From a virus: 35,118 nt of DNA. The stretch lies in the IMG/VR virus record IMGVR_UViG_3300046003_007866, positions 1-35,118 of that record. One strand, written 5' to 3'. The translations under genes and the position numbers were made by a program. The notes under the pieces were generated by a model that saw only the letters and a program-made list of their open reading frames with translations, searched no databases and had not been told where the DNA came from. Positions within the stretch are counted from its first letter, which is position 1. The number at the start of each line of letters is the position of its first letter. Positions 1 to 7,876 of the stretch are shown here, piece after piece.

Positions 1-2
1 GG

Positions 3-2171
3 CTTGCCTCCCGCGACGAGGACTTTTCGATTCCGAGCAACTGGTCCGCGTTCTCGACGAACGCCAAGGTCTGGCGCGTCTGCGCCGCCAAGACCGCGAC
101 GCATGTGTTCGTCTACACCGCCGAGTGGGACGGGACGGCCGGCGGCCAGCGTGCGATCGGATGCCTGTTCACCGACCGGAACGTCGCCGCGAACACGACG
201 AACTCGGATTGGCGGTTCTTCCAACTCGCGTCGTCCTACAACAGCGCGAAGTCGATGGTGCGGTCGATGTCAAGCTGCGAAGTCGACGGCGGCTTGATGC
301 TCATGTTCGGCCGCTGCGACCCCGACACGTCGGGCGCGGAGGAGGAATACGGCGGCGCGGTCTACGTCCAGCAGTGGACCGCTCGGTCTGCGTGGGAGGA
401 CGAAAACATCACCGGGTCGGCGACGGAACCACAAAGCGTGTGGGACACGATGCTCGGCGACATCACCGATTGGGCTTCGACCGACTGGCGAAGCTCGACC
501 GGGGCGGGCGCGTCGAGGACGTGGGCGAGCAACTACACGCGGCTCGTCTCGAACGGCGGCGCCGTCGCCGGGGCGGTTGAGTCGACTTACGCGCCCGGTT
601 CGAGCGCCCGGTGGGCCGACGGGCAGAACCTCGTCGCAGAGTGGGTTCTCAGCACCCCGGCGACAGGCTCGTCCGGGCCGAACGACCGAATCGCGGTCCG
701 GGTCAAGGGCATCGGGACGGCTGCCGGCGTGTCGGTCGATTTCTCGGTCCGGCACCTCGACGGGAACACGATCTCGGTCTACGACAACGGCGCCGGGAGC
801 CCGATCGCGACACTCTCCGGGCTCTCGCTGTCGAGCTACTTCTACATCGGCCGCGCTTCGATCACCGTCCATGACTCGGCGACGTGGGCGGAGGTCGCCT
901 ACGCTCGCGTCGACCAGATGGGGTCAGCATGGTCGACCGCAACGGGAACGCTGAACCTCGCCGCCGCCGGCGTAACGGCGCAACTCGTGAAGTGGGGGCA
1001 CCTCGCCGCGGCGGTCGGCGTCGCAGGCGTGACGTCCCGATGGCGCCGCTTCGGGTTCGACCACCTTCACGACTGGCACCAAGCCGGCTTCGCGAACCCG
1101 GACAGCCTTCGCGGCGCGCCGGTCAGCGCGCGCCCGTGGTACACGACGGCGGGGACATGGGCGCAGTTCTCCGGCGGCGCCGGGTTCGAGTTCGACACAT
1201 GGCAGAACGAGAGCCGGCACCGGAACGAGGTCGACAACCTGTTCCTTCCATCGCCGCAGGCGACGTGGCGTTCGACGTCGCTCGCGAGCAACCAGATCGT
1301 GTTCGACTCGCGGAACGTCGGCCGCTCCGTGTTCGATCACGGCGCCGTCGCGTTGTTCGGGACGAACACGCGCTCGATCCGAATCGCCTACAACGCAGGC
1401 AACTCGTGGTCTGCCCCGTCGGCGAACTACACGGCATATTCCGACCTCGTTTCCGGCCTGACCGTTTCCGCCGTCGACGTCGCGATGCGGCACGTCGACG
1501 TGGCCGGGGCGACGCTCGCCGAGGGCGAGTACGTCGGGAAGTGGCTGCACGCGACGAACGGCCCGTGGGCCTCGGCTTCGATCACGATTGCGAATCAGGT
1601 CGGCAACCGGCTGTTCTTCGGTGACGCGGGATGGACAGCGGTCGCCATGCAGACCGGCAACTCGGTCGTGATCCACGGCGACCGCTTCGGACTCTTTCAC
1701 GACGTCCAGCAACGCTACCGCTACATGCTCGTCGAGACGAGCGGGCAGACGACGGCGTCGGGGTACTACCAAATCGGAACGATCGTCGCGGGGATCACCG
1801 TCGGGTTCGACGGCGCCGCCGTCGATTGGGAGCACGCCGAAACCGTCGTCAACGGGACCGACCTCTCGGACGGCATCGGTGGCGTTCGGTGGGGATTCGA
1901 GGCGACGCCTCCTCGCCGCGAGTGGCGCGGGCGCGTCGCCGGAGACGCGATCAAGGTCCGGCGCTCGTTCTCGCAGGTGCTCCGGGCGTTCGCCTCGATG
2001 TCGGTTCGCCCGTTCGCGATGACGTGGGACCGGAGCGTGTCGCCGATCGACCTCGCGCTCGTCCGCTACGTCGGCGACTTCGAGTTCCAGAACGCAGGGT
2101 TCCGGCAGGCGGCCGACGGCTCGTGGTACTCGGTCGGCGACGCTGACGTGTCGTTCTCCGAGGAGTTGTAG
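3..2171 (+). CDS. Large phage tail/baseplate structural protein (5' partial)
   Basis: The reading frame is open from the left edge. The first internal candidate start is GTG at 105, but codons before it (positions 3-104) read as normal protein, so the gene begins outside the window. About 722 residues are visible, rich in Ser, Thr, Gly, Ala and aromatic residues, without membrane segments. This is typical of beta-rich virion proteins. Around residues 165-330 it has lectin-like, strand-rich character, but I recognise no named family. It ends in TAG two bases before the GTG of the next tail gene. The tail role is inferred from composition, size and neighbours (hub-like protein, glycine-rich fibre, endolysin). 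It could equally be a receptor-binding or baseplate wedge protein. Confidence 0.7.
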   Translation, partial: LASRDEDFSIPSNWSAFSTNAKVWRVCAAKTATHVFVYTAEWDGTAGGQRAIGCLFTDRNVAANTTNSDWRFFQLASSYNSAKSMVRSMSSCEVDGGLMLMFGRCDPDTSGAEEEYGGAVYVQQWTARSAWEDENITGSATEPQSVWDTMLGDITDWASTDWRSSTGAGASRTWASNYTRLVSNGGAVAGAVESTYAPGSSARWADGQNLVAEWVLSTPATGSSGPNDRIAVRVKGIGTAAGVSVDFSVRHLDGNTISVYDNGAGSPIATLSGLSLSSYFYIGRASITVHDSATWAEVAYARVDQMGSAWSTATGTLNLAAAGVTAQLVKWGHLAAAVGVAGVTSRWRRFGFDHLHDWHQAGFANPDSLRGAPVSARPWYTTAGTWAQFSGGAGFEFDTWQNESRHRNEVDNLFLPSPQATWRSTSLASNQIVFDSRNVGRSVFDHGAVALFGTNTRSIRIAYNAGNSWSAPSANYTAYSDLVSGLTVSAVDVAMRHVDVAGATLAEGEYVGKWLHATNGPWASASITIANQVGNRLFFGDAGWTAVAMQTGNSVVIHGDRFGLFHDVQQRYRYMLVETSGQTTASGYYQIGTIVAGITVGFDGAAVDWEHAETVVNGTDLSDGIGGVRWGFEATPPRREWRGRVAGDAIKVRRSFSQVLRAFASMSVRPFAMTWDRSVSPIDLALVRYVGDFEFQNAGFRQAADGSWYSVGDADVSFSEEL

Positions 2172-2173
2172 CC

Positions 2174-3817
2174 GTGGGCGTCCCGCGCGAACTCGACATC
2201 CGGGAGTGGCGGTCGGCGCAGCGCGTCGGCGGCGTGTCCGGCGCGTGGGCGACGTTGGAGGCTGAGGACATGACCGGGGCCGGCGTCGAGTTCGTGCTGC
2301 ACGCTCGACTCGCCTCGTTCGAGCTTCGGACGTCGACGTCGAGCATCGACCTCGTCGAGCCGGACGGGGCTCGGGTCGCGCACCAGCCCTACCTTCTGAC
2401 CGACTTCGAGTTGACCGACAGCTACGAGCCGGGCCAAGGCGGCTCCGGTGCGCGTTCGGCGACGATCAAGATTCCCGGCAAGGTCGTCTCGTGTGCCTCG
2501 CTGCTCGCCTCCGGCCTCATGCTTGCCGGCGAGGCCGAGGTGTCGATGGCGTTCGACGGCTGCCCCTACATCGAGCGGCGCGTGATCCTCGACGGCGACA
2601 TCACGGGCGGCGTGACCTTCGGCGCGCTGGAGGAGGCCGTCGAGTTCGGCGTCTCCGACCCGTCGAGCACCGCCGCCGTCCTCGTCACTGGGTCGGTCGT
2701 CGACCTCGACCGCTTCCCGTCCGCGTCCGACACGGCGGTTGGCCAGCGATACCCGCTCGTGTTCAACCAGTGGGACCGGGTCGATTGCCTGCAGGTCAAC
2801 GGGCAGGAGCACTTGATCTGCGTCTCGTCGCTCGGCCTCGCGTCCGCATCGTTCGCGATCTACGTCGACGGGCAACTGAAGTCGGCCGCCGACGCGACCT
2901 ATGGGCACACGATCGAGCAGCGGTCCGACACGCGCGGGCAGTCGTATTGGGCCGTCACGTTCACGGGCTCGGCCACGATCGCCGACGAGTCGGTACAGGC
3001 GAGCGTCGCCAACGTCGGCACCGGCGGGCGCTACCTCCACGAACTCGTGACCTACCTGCTCGAAGCGTACACGACGCTCGGTCGTCGTCGGATCAACTAC
3101 GACCTGATCGGCGGCATCCAGTCGCGGATCGGATCGTTCCCGGTCGCGTTCCTCGTCAACGGCAGCGGCGAGGCGTCGAGCGCCGACGCCTTCTCGCTCT
3201 GCGAAGATCGGATCGCCAAGTCGTTCCCGATGCTCACGTTCGCGTGGATCGATGGCCGCTACGGTCCGGTCGTCACGGACGGCCGGGCTCCGGCGCAGGC
3301 CGCTCTCGTCGAGGGCGCGACCCTGCTTCGCCGCGTTTCCGCCGTGCAGGAGAGCGACAAAGCGTCGCTCGTCAACCGCTTCACCGTCCGGGGCGGCTAC
3401 GACTCGACGGCGCAGACCTACACGCTCGTTGCGACGAGGGACGCGACGAACTCGATCCTCTGCTCGCGCTCGGCGGCCGTGATCAACACGCGCGACGCCG
3501 ACGTGACCGACGGCGACCTCCTCACGCGGCAGGCCGACTGCGAGATGGTCGTCGACTGGCGCGTGTTCCACGAGGCGCTCCCGAACTATTACGTCGAGTT
3601 CGACGTGACGACGCTGCTCGCCCTCCGTCTGCGGCCGGGGACGAACGTCGCGCTCTACGTCCCGTCGCTCGGGTGGGACGGCGTAGTCGGCACGATCACG
3701 ACTCGGTCGCTCCGTCGCGGCGTGAGCACGCTCGGCTTCCGCGTCTGGTGGGCGAACCTTTCCGGCTCGACCGTCGGCGGCGGCGGTTCTTCCGGTGGCG
3801 GGGGCGGAGGCCAGTGA
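2174..3817 (+). CDS. Tail hub / tail-tip-like protein with Gly-rich C-terminus
   Basis: This 547-residue protein starts at GTG two bases after the previous stop, which implies translational coupling. The C-terminal half contains sections such as DGRYGPVVTDG, an SLVNRFTVRGGYD segment, and a final GTITTRSLRRGVSTLGFRVWW. This resembles hub proteins of siphovirus tail tips, where an OB-like or gp27-like fold carries ligand-dependent domains. That resemblance is by feel, not by a search. The last 17 residues are almost pure Gly and Ser, probably a flexible tail. There is no signal peptide or membrane segment. It likely assembles with the preceding large protein at the distal tail. Confidence 0.6.
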   Translation: MGVPRELDIREWRSAQRVGGVSGAWATLEAEDMTGAGVEFVLHARLASFELRTSTSSIDLVEPDGARVAHQPYLLTDFELTDSYEPGQGGSGARSATIKIPGKVVSCASLLASGLMLAGEAEVSMAFDGCPYIERRVILDGDITGGVTFGALEEAVEFGVSDPSSTAAVLVTGSVVDLDRFPSASDTAVGQRYPLVFNQWDRVDCLQVNGQEHLICVSSLGLASASFAIYVDGQLKSAADATYGHTIEQRSDTRGQSYWAVTFTGSATIADESVQASVANVGTGGRYLHELVTYLLEAYTTLGRRRINYDLIGGIQSRIGSFPVAFLVNGSGEASSADAFSLCEDRIAKSFPMLTFAWIDGRYGPVVTDGRAPAQAALVEGATLLRRVSAVQESDKASLVNRFTVRGGYDSTAQTYTLVATRDATNSILCSRSAAVINTRDADVTDGDLLTRQADCEMVVDWRVFHEALPNYYVEFDVTTLLALRLRPGTNVALYVPSLGWDGVVGTITTRSLRRGVSTLGFRVWWANLSGSTVGGGGSSGGGGGGQ

Positions 3818-3836
3818 CGGACGTTACCTCGACCTC

Positions 3837-4130
3837 GTGAACCTCGTCCTCGCCATCCTCGCCGCCTGCGCCGTCGACGAATCGACCGGAGGCGATCGAC
3901 GCGCTGCGGGCGTCGTGTTCGGTGTCGCCGAGGGCGTTTGCCCGTCCGGGTTCGACGTCGAGGTCGACGTCGGGTCTGACGTTGCGATCGTCTCGGGGGA
4001 CGCGTGTCCGGCCGACGGCTCTCGTTGTGAACCGATCACCCTACGTCGTGTCGAGCCCGGATCGTCGTTCTGGCGCGGCTCCTGCGACGAGGGGTGGCTC
4101 TATTCGATCGCGTGGGTTGTGCCGGCCTGA
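3837..4130 (+). CDS. Small putative lipoprotein
   Basis: With GTG at 3837 the product is 97 residues, starting MNLVLAILAACAVDEST. LAAC is a lipobox-like motif, so cleavage and lipidation at Cys12 is possible. The signal would be unusually short and lacks a basic n-region. An upstream in-frame GTG at 3795 would add 14 residues and overlap the previous gene by 23 bases. I prefer 3837 because it overlaps the stop of an 8-codon mini-ORF (3814-3840). The mature part has four further Cys, enough for disulfides. Function is unknown. Location between tail genes suggests an envelope-exposed or virion accessory protein. Confidence 0.5.
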   Translation: MNLVLAILAACAVDESTGGDRRAAGVVFGVAEGVCPSGFDVEVDVGSDVAIVSGDACPADGSRCEPITLRRVEPGSSFWRGSCDEGWLYSIAWVVPA

Positions 4131-4141
4131 GTGCAAGCGGG

Positions 4142-4153
4142 TAGACTGCGGCT
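4142..4153 (+). promoter_or_regulatory. TANNNT box, leaderless-like start of fibre gene
   Basis: TAGACT lies 6 bases before ATG 4154. No Shine-Dalgarno is present. Confidence 0.4.
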
Positions 4154-5593
4154 ATGCCGCCCGATCCGCTCATTCGCCGCGTCCGAGCGATCCTCGGCCA
4201 AGGGCTCGGCGGGCTCGTTCCGGTGGCGCCAACGTCTCCGGCCGGGAAGTTCCTCGACGCGGGCGGTGGGTGGTCCGTGCCAGCGGGCGGCGGAGGTGGC
4301 GGCGCGAGCACGCACTCCTCGCTTGCCGGCCTGCGTTGGGTCGGCTCCGGCCACACTGACGCGGCGTACTCGATCCCGTGGTTCGCCGCCTCCGGCGCGG
4401 CTGCGACCCTCGGCGTCGGGTCAGTCGGTCAGTTCCTCGGCTCTGCCGGCCTGACGCCGTCGTGGGCGACGCCGTCTCACCCTTCGATCTCCTCGCTCGG
4501 CTGGTCGGTGAGCGGGCATACCGGCACGCCTTCGAGGCTCGCCTCGTTCGATGGCTCGGGCAATCCGACTGACACCACCCTGGCGGCGGCGATGGAGGCG
4601 TTGAGTTCCACGCAGGGCGCGGTCCTGTACCGCAACGCCTCGGCGTGGGTAGCCCTCGCCGCTGGCACCGCGGGGCAGCGACTCCGCACGGGCGGTAGCG
4701 GCGCAAACCCGGCATGGGCCGACCTGCTCGGCTTCTACGGCGATGGCAGCGACGGCTCGCTGAACTTCGATGGCGCCGCCACGGTGTTGGGCATGGCGCC
4801 AAGCGGCGGCGTCTACACCTTTACGCGCGAGGTCTTCGCGACCGACGTGACGGTGGGGAGCGGCGTGCGTCTCGCGCTCGAATCATATGGCCTCTACGTC
4901 AACGGCACGCTGAGCGGGGCCGATGCTACCTCGTTCGTTTCGGCCAACGGCCTGCCAGCGAGCGGGGTAACGGCGGGCGGCCAACAGACCGCTGCGGCAC
5001 CCTTTCACTTCGTTTCGACGGGCGGCGGTACAGGGCGGCAAACGACATCGGGGGCCGGCGGCAACGGCGGCACCGTCAACCCGTCGCCGTGTGGCGCTGG
5101 TGGCAACGGTGGCGCGGCGGGTGCCAACGCGGGCGGGAATGGCGGATCTGTGATCGCTCCGGTCGCCAGTCGTGGCGGGTCGCAGTCCCTGGATTGGGTG
5201 TTTCGCAAGTGCCGATACCTCGACAGCGCGTCATTCGTCGGCGCACACGCCGGCTCCGGTGGCGGTGGCGGTGGGCTTACGACCGGCGGGGGCTCTGGCG
5301 GCGGTGGCGGTGGCGGTGGCGGTGCGCGTGCCGCGGTGGTGTTCGCGCGGCTGGTTGCCGGCACCGGCTACATCGAGGCCAACGGTGGCGTGGGCGGAAA
5401 CTCCACGGCGGCGGGTGGCCACACAGGCGGCGGTGGTGGCGGCGGAGGCGGCGGCGCTGCGATCCTCGTTACCAGCTCGCCAACGCCATCGTGGACGGTG
5501 CGCGCGAACGGCGGCACGGCGGGGAGCGGTGCCGGCGGCGGCTCCGCTGGCTCCGCTGGCGCCGCTGGACTCACCCTCACCTTCATTCTGTAG
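4154..5593 (+). CDS. Glycine-rich tail fibre / adhesin-like protein
   Basis: This is a 479-residue protein. The N-terminal third (to about residue 200) has SAGLTPSW- and GAVLYRNASAWVALAAGTAGQ-like segments, which resemble repeats in phage fibre stalks. From about residue 275 to 465 it becomes extremely Gly-rich, with repeated GGNGG and GGGSGGGGGGGG blocks separated by short hydrophobic segments. Such sequence is known to form polyglycine-II sandwiches in some phage adhesins (for example T-even-like gp38 proteins). I infer a similar host-recognition fold here. ATG 4154 has no Shine-Dalgarno but lies 6 bases after a TAGACT box. Confidence 0.7.
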   Translation: MPPDPLIRRVRAILGQGLGGLVPVAPTSPAGKFLDAGGGWSVPAGGGGGGASTHSSLAGLRWVGSGHTDAAYSIPWFAASGAAATLGVGSVGQFLGSAGLTPSWATPSHPSISSLGWSVSGHTGTPSRLASFDGSGNPTDTTLAAAMEALSSTQGAVLYRNASAWVALAAGTAGQRLRTGGSGANPAWADLLGFYGDGSDGSLNFDGAATVLGMAPSGGVYTFTREVFATDVTVGSGVRLALESYGLYVNGTLSGADATSFVSANGLPASGVTAGGQQTAAAPFHFVSTGGGTGRQTTSGAGGNGGTVNPSPCGAGGNGGAAGANAGGNGGSVIAPVASRGGSQSLDWVFRKCRYLDSASFVGAHAGSGGGGGGLTTGGGSGGGGGGGGGARAAVVFARLVAGTGYIEANGGVGGNSTAAGGHTGGGGGGGGGGAAILVTSSPTPSWTVRANGGTAGSGAGGGSAGSAGAAGLTLTFIL

Positions 5594-5601
5594 GATCTGC
5601 C
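5591..5601 (+). promoter_or_regulatory. TANNNT box before 5602 gene
   Basis: TAGGAT lies 5 bases before ATG 5602; it also contains the stop of the fibre gene. Confidence 0.35.
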
Positions 5602-5868
5602 ATGGCCAACCAGACGATCAAACCCAGCTACTCAGCCTCGGACGCGGCTTGGCTCGCGGCCTACGTCGCGCGCAACGGCACGATCTCGCTCAACGTAGGC
5701 GGGCACGCGGCGACGGTGCAGGCCAACGGTTGGATCACGGTCGAGGACCGGGCGGTGTCGGTCGCCACGGTGCTGGCGGTGCCGATGACGACGCAGGACG
5801 CAGCCGCTGTGGAGGCATCGGCCGTGGATTGGGTAGCCTCGTGGCGGGCCAGCGGCGCAGCGGGGTAG
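5602..5868 (+). CDS. Small conserved-looking phage protein of unknown function
   Basis: This 88-residue protein starts MANQTIKPSYSASDAAWLAAY. It begins 8 bases after the fibre stop and has a TAGGAT box 5 bases before the ATG. It is Ala-rich, without membrane segments or Cys. The middle part (GTISLNVGGHAATVQANGWITVEDRAV) looks like a small beta unit. Its position right after the fibre suggests a fibre-associated or assembly protein, but I recognise no family. Confidence 0.6.
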   Translation: MANQTIKPSYSASDAAWLAAYVARNGTISLNVGGHAATVQANGWITVEDRAVSVATVLAVPMTTQDAAAVEASAVDWVASWRASGAAG

Positions 5869-5888
5869 ACGGGAAGCGCAAAAAACGA

Positions 5889-5900
5889 TAGGCTGCCCCT
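5889..5900 (+). promoter_or_regulatory. TANNNT box before 5901 gene
   Basis: TAGGCT lies 6 bases before ATG 5901, after an A6 stretch. Confidence 0.4.
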
Positions 5901-6302
5901 ATGGCCGAGCCAGCGACCAGAGACGACCTCCGCGAGATTGCCGACGCGGTGCGCGACCTCGCGAGCGCGATGGCGGCCGGCGCGGGCGCTCGCGAGGCTC
6001 AGCGGCAGGAAGGGCAGGCCCGCGGGGAAACGGTGGTCGCTCAGATCGCCGCCCACCACAGCACGAGCACGGCGACCATGGGCGAGCTTGTGCGACGAGT
6101 TGACGCGCTCGCCAACGCGAAACCGGGCGCGCCCTACGCCCTGGTCTACATGCTGATTGCCGCGATTGTGGTACAGGGTGGCGTGGTGCTGCACCTTTAC
6201 GGCCAATCGAAAGGGCAGGATGCGAGCGCCGCATTCCGTGACGCCTCCCACGCTGCGGATACGCTGGTGCCGACGATGCCCGGCGAGGAGTCGCCCGAAT
6301 GA
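5901..6302 (+). CDS. Single-span membrane protein, possible holin-type lysis protein
   Basis: This is a 133-residue protein. It has a helical, charged N-terminal region (about 1-75, probable coiled coil), one hydrophobic segment near residues 78-98 (ALVYMLIAAIVVQGGVVLHL), and a short polar tail. It has no signal peptide. The topology and its place two genes before the endolysin fit a holin, antiholin or inner-membrane spanin, but sequence alone does not decide. ATG 5901 lies 6 bases after TAGGCT. Its stop overlaps the next ATG (ATGA). Confidence 0.55.
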   Translation: MAEPATRDDLREIADAVRDLASAMAAGAGAREAQRQEGQARGETVVAQIAAHHSTSTATMGELVRRVDALANAKPGAPYALVYMLIAAIVVQGGVVLHLYGQSKGQDASAAFRDASHAADTLVPTMPGEESPE

Positions 6303-6457
6303 CGACCGACCACGCGACCGAGATGGCTTTGATCGAGGCCGCCCGCGCGAAGGCAGAGGCGGTGTGGCTCCGGTGCTCCTCCCCCGGTGCCCCGGCACCA
6401 TCCCCGAAGCCCGCGTCGCCGGCTATCCGCCGCCCTTCCGCCGAGGCTCGCGGGTAG
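6299..6457 (+). CDS. Small Pro/Ala-rich protein in lysis cassette
   Basis: This 52-residue ORF begins MTTDHATEMALIEAARAKAEA. Its ATG overlaps the stop of the preceding membrane protein by four bases (ATGA), the usual sign of coupled translation. The first 25 residues can form an amphipathic helix. The rest is Pro/Ser/Ala-rich and disordered. It ends inside the 3' end of the opposite-strand gene at 6423. No family is recognised. It could be a small lysis regulator. Confidence 0.4.
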   Translation: MTTDHATEMALIEAARAKAEAVWLRCSSPGAPAPSPKPASPAIRRPSAEARG

Positions 6458-6746
6458 GTCGCTGGCGCACCTTCGGCGCCCGGTGGCGTCGGGCCTCGAC
6501 GGCGGCCACGGCCTCATCGAGCGCGGCGAGGCTCGCAGCGTTCGCGGCCTCGACATCCTGTCGGCGAGCGGCCTCCTTGGCCTCGCGCTCGCGCTCGCGT
6601 CGCCGGTCAGACAGGTAGTCGCGGACGACGGCGGCGAGGATAGCGCCCACGACCAACAGGAGCGACGGCCGGAGGAGCGGTGCCCACGCTTCGCCCGCGA
6701 TCGTCAGCCACGCGGGCGCCTCGATGCGGTGGGGGGGCGTGGCCAT
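6423..6746 (-). CDS. Single-span membrane protein with charged coiled-coil tail, holin/spanin-like
   Basis: This 107-residue product lies on the strand opposite its neighbours. It has an N-terminal hydrophobic segment at about residues 25-42 (LLRPSLLLVVGAILAAVV), then a long Arg/Glu/Ala-rich helix (DYLSDRRREREREAKEAARR onward) and a basic tail. This N-in or N-out one-span plus coiled-coil layout is typical of i-spanins and some phage holin partners. GAGG lies 11 bases before the ATG. A run of seven C in codons 3-5 is a possible slippage site. Its 3' end overlaps the + strand small ORF by 35 bases. It could be a membrane lysis protein under separate control. Confidence 0.55.
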   Translation of the reverse strand: MATPPHRIEAPAWLTIAGEAWAPLLRPSLLLVVGAILAAVVRDYLSDRRREREREAKEAARRQDVEAANAASLAALDEAVAAVEARRHRAPKVRQRPTREPRRKGGG

Positions 6747-6779
6747 GCTGGAGGCTACCTCGGTGGAAAGGCGCCGTGC

Positions 6780-6791
6780 TACACTCGTCGG
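6780..6791 (+). promoter_or_regulatory. TANNNT box before endolysin
   Basis: TACACT lies 6 bases before ATG 6792. Confidence 0.4.
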
Positions 6792-7328
6792 ATGACCGAC
6801 ACCGAGCACCTCGACCAGATGCACCCATGGCTTCGCGAGCGGGTCGAGGCCGCGGTGGCCGACTGGCGAGCGAGCGCAGCCGAGGGCGATACGATTCGGA
6901 TCGTGGAGTCGGTGCGCTCGCTTGCCACCCAGCAGGGCTACTACCTCCGTGGCAAGTCGCGAGCCGATGGTGTGGACCGCTACAGCCTCCACCAGTTCGC
7001 CCCCGCCCTCGCCGCTGACGTGGCGGTGCTCCGCGACGGCAAGTACGTCACGAGCGCGGCCGATGGTGCATGGCAGCGGTGGGGAGCCGCCGCGAAGGCC
7101 CACGGCCTGGAGTGGGGCGGCGACTGGAGGGGGCTCGTTGACGCCCCCCATGTGCAGGCGGCCGAAGCCCAGCGTGTGCGCCTCCTCCAGCTCGCGGTGG
7201 GGGCGGTGCCGGATGGCCTGTGGGGGCCGGCGACAGAGGCGGCAATCCGCGGTCGCGGTGGAGTGCTCCGCGAGGGTCGCGGGTGGGCGAGAGTCACTCC
7301 CTCGGCGTGGGCCAAGGTGCTGGCGTGA
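6792..7328 (+). CDS. Endolysin, M15-type (VanY-like) peptidase with peptidoglycan-binding tail
   Basis: This 178-residue protein cuts the peptide part of peptidoglycan at lysis. The peptidase region runs from about 30 to 122. RYSLHQF contains His67, Asp76 follows in ALAADVAV, and the closing EWGGDW...DAPH segment supplies His120. These three match the zinc ligands of M15 L-Ala-D-Glu/D,D-peptidases. The spacing H-x8-D is two longer than the commonest H-x6-D pattern. Residues 125-155 (RLLQLAVGAVPDGLWGPATE) match a short peptidoglycan-binding type-1 repeat. There is no signal peptide, so release needs a holin. ATG 6792 is 6 bases after TACACT. The stop overlaps the next GTG (GTGA). Confidence 0.85.
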   Translation: MTDTEHLDQMHPWLRERVEAAVADWRASAAEGDTIRIVESVRSLATQQGYYLRGKSRADGVDRYSLHQFAPALAADVAVLRDGKYVTSAADGAWQRWGAAAKAHGLEWGGDWRGLVDAPHVQAAEAQRVRLLQLAVGAVPDGLWGPATEAAIRGRGGVLREGRGWARVTPSAWAKVLA

Positions 7329-7489
7329 ACCGCCGCAAGCGCGAGCTTCGCGAGGAGCGGGCCACTGGGCTCGGCGAGCCACCGTTCTCGCTCTACACGG
7401 AGGAGCAGGGGCCGATGTCGTGGCGATCGCCGCGGCTCACGCTGCCCGGCAAGCCTCCCCACCGCATCGCCTCCACGGTGACCAAGTGA
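7325..7489 (+). CDS. Small basic protein of unknown function
   Basis: This is a 54-residue product with a GTG start overlapping the endolysin stop (GTGA). Its own stop overlaps the next GTG in the same way, so three genes are chained. It is rich in Arg, Lys and Pro, without a hydrophobic span. The overlaps on both sides are the main support. No family is recognised. Confidence 0.45.
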   Translation: MNRRKRELREERATGLGEPPFSLYTEEQGPMSWRSPRLTLPGKPPHRIASTVTK

Positions 7490-7728
7490 CCATCCCCGAC
7501 ACCATCGAGGCCCTGCGGCGCAAGGCGATCAACCGCGAGCAGGCGATCGACCTCCTCGTACCGGAGCTTGACCGGCTACTGGCGTTCGAGCTTCTGCCCG
7601 TGGTGGGCGGTTTCGCCGAGGCGCTTAGCGATCAGTTCCTTCGGCCGATGGCGGGCGGCATCGTCAACGCGGCGCAGGCGCGGTGGGCGAAAGAGCGCCG
7701 GGCCGCGAGGGTGGCGGGGGGGCGGTGA
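7486..7728 (+). CDS. Small helical protein of unknown function
   Basis: This is an 80-residue product, GTG start, coupled to the preceding small gene by GTGA. It is predicted largely helical: an Ile/Leu-rich amphipathic region at 8-35, a mildly hydrophobic stretch at 38-50 (ELLPVVGGFAEAL) and a basic C-terminus. The stretch is too polar to be a clear membrane span. Its last 65 bases overlap the 3' end of the opposite-strand gene at 7664. It closes the lysis cluster. Confidence 0.5.
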   Translation: MTIPDTIEALRRKAINREQAIDLLVPELDRLLAFELLPVVGGFAEALSDQFLRPMAGGIVNAAQARWAKERRAARVAGGR

Positions 7729-7876
7729 CCTCCCCCGCCGGCACCCACATCGCGAGCCCGCACGGCAGCACGACGAGGAGCACCTGCCCCGCGGCGGTGT
7801 GGTCGGCATCGGCGAGGGTGACGGGCTGGCCAAGGTAGCGCATGGGAGGGGTATCGGCATCGGGGAGGGTGGGCAT
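7664..7876 (-). CDS. Small hydrophobic-centre protein of unknown function
   Basis: This is a 70-residue product. ATG 7876 overlaps the TAA of a 9-codon leader ORF (TAATG). ATG 7843 (MRYLGQPVTLADADH) is an alternative start, though neither has a good Shine-Dalgarno of its own. The centre (AGQVLLVVLPCGLAMWVPAGEV) looks like a beta-rich small domain rather than a membrane span. The tail is Pro-rich. The 3' end overlaps the + strand gene at 7486 by 65 bases. Function is unknown. Confidence 0.45.
   Translation of the reverse strand: MPTLPDADTPPMRYLGQPVTLADADHTAAGQVLLVVLPCGLAMWVPAGEVTAPPPPSRPGALSPTAPAPR

Noticed and set aside
270-872. Long open frames opposite the tail genes and many other antisense ORFs across the window
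   Set aside because: High GC gives long shadow frames; they lack ribosome sites, are Arg/Pro/Ala-rich and sit exactly over better-supported genes.
5070-5560. Simple GGC/GGT repeats as a DNA microsatellite
   Set aside because: They are the codons of the glycine-rich adhesin domain; they vary between codons and stay in frame.
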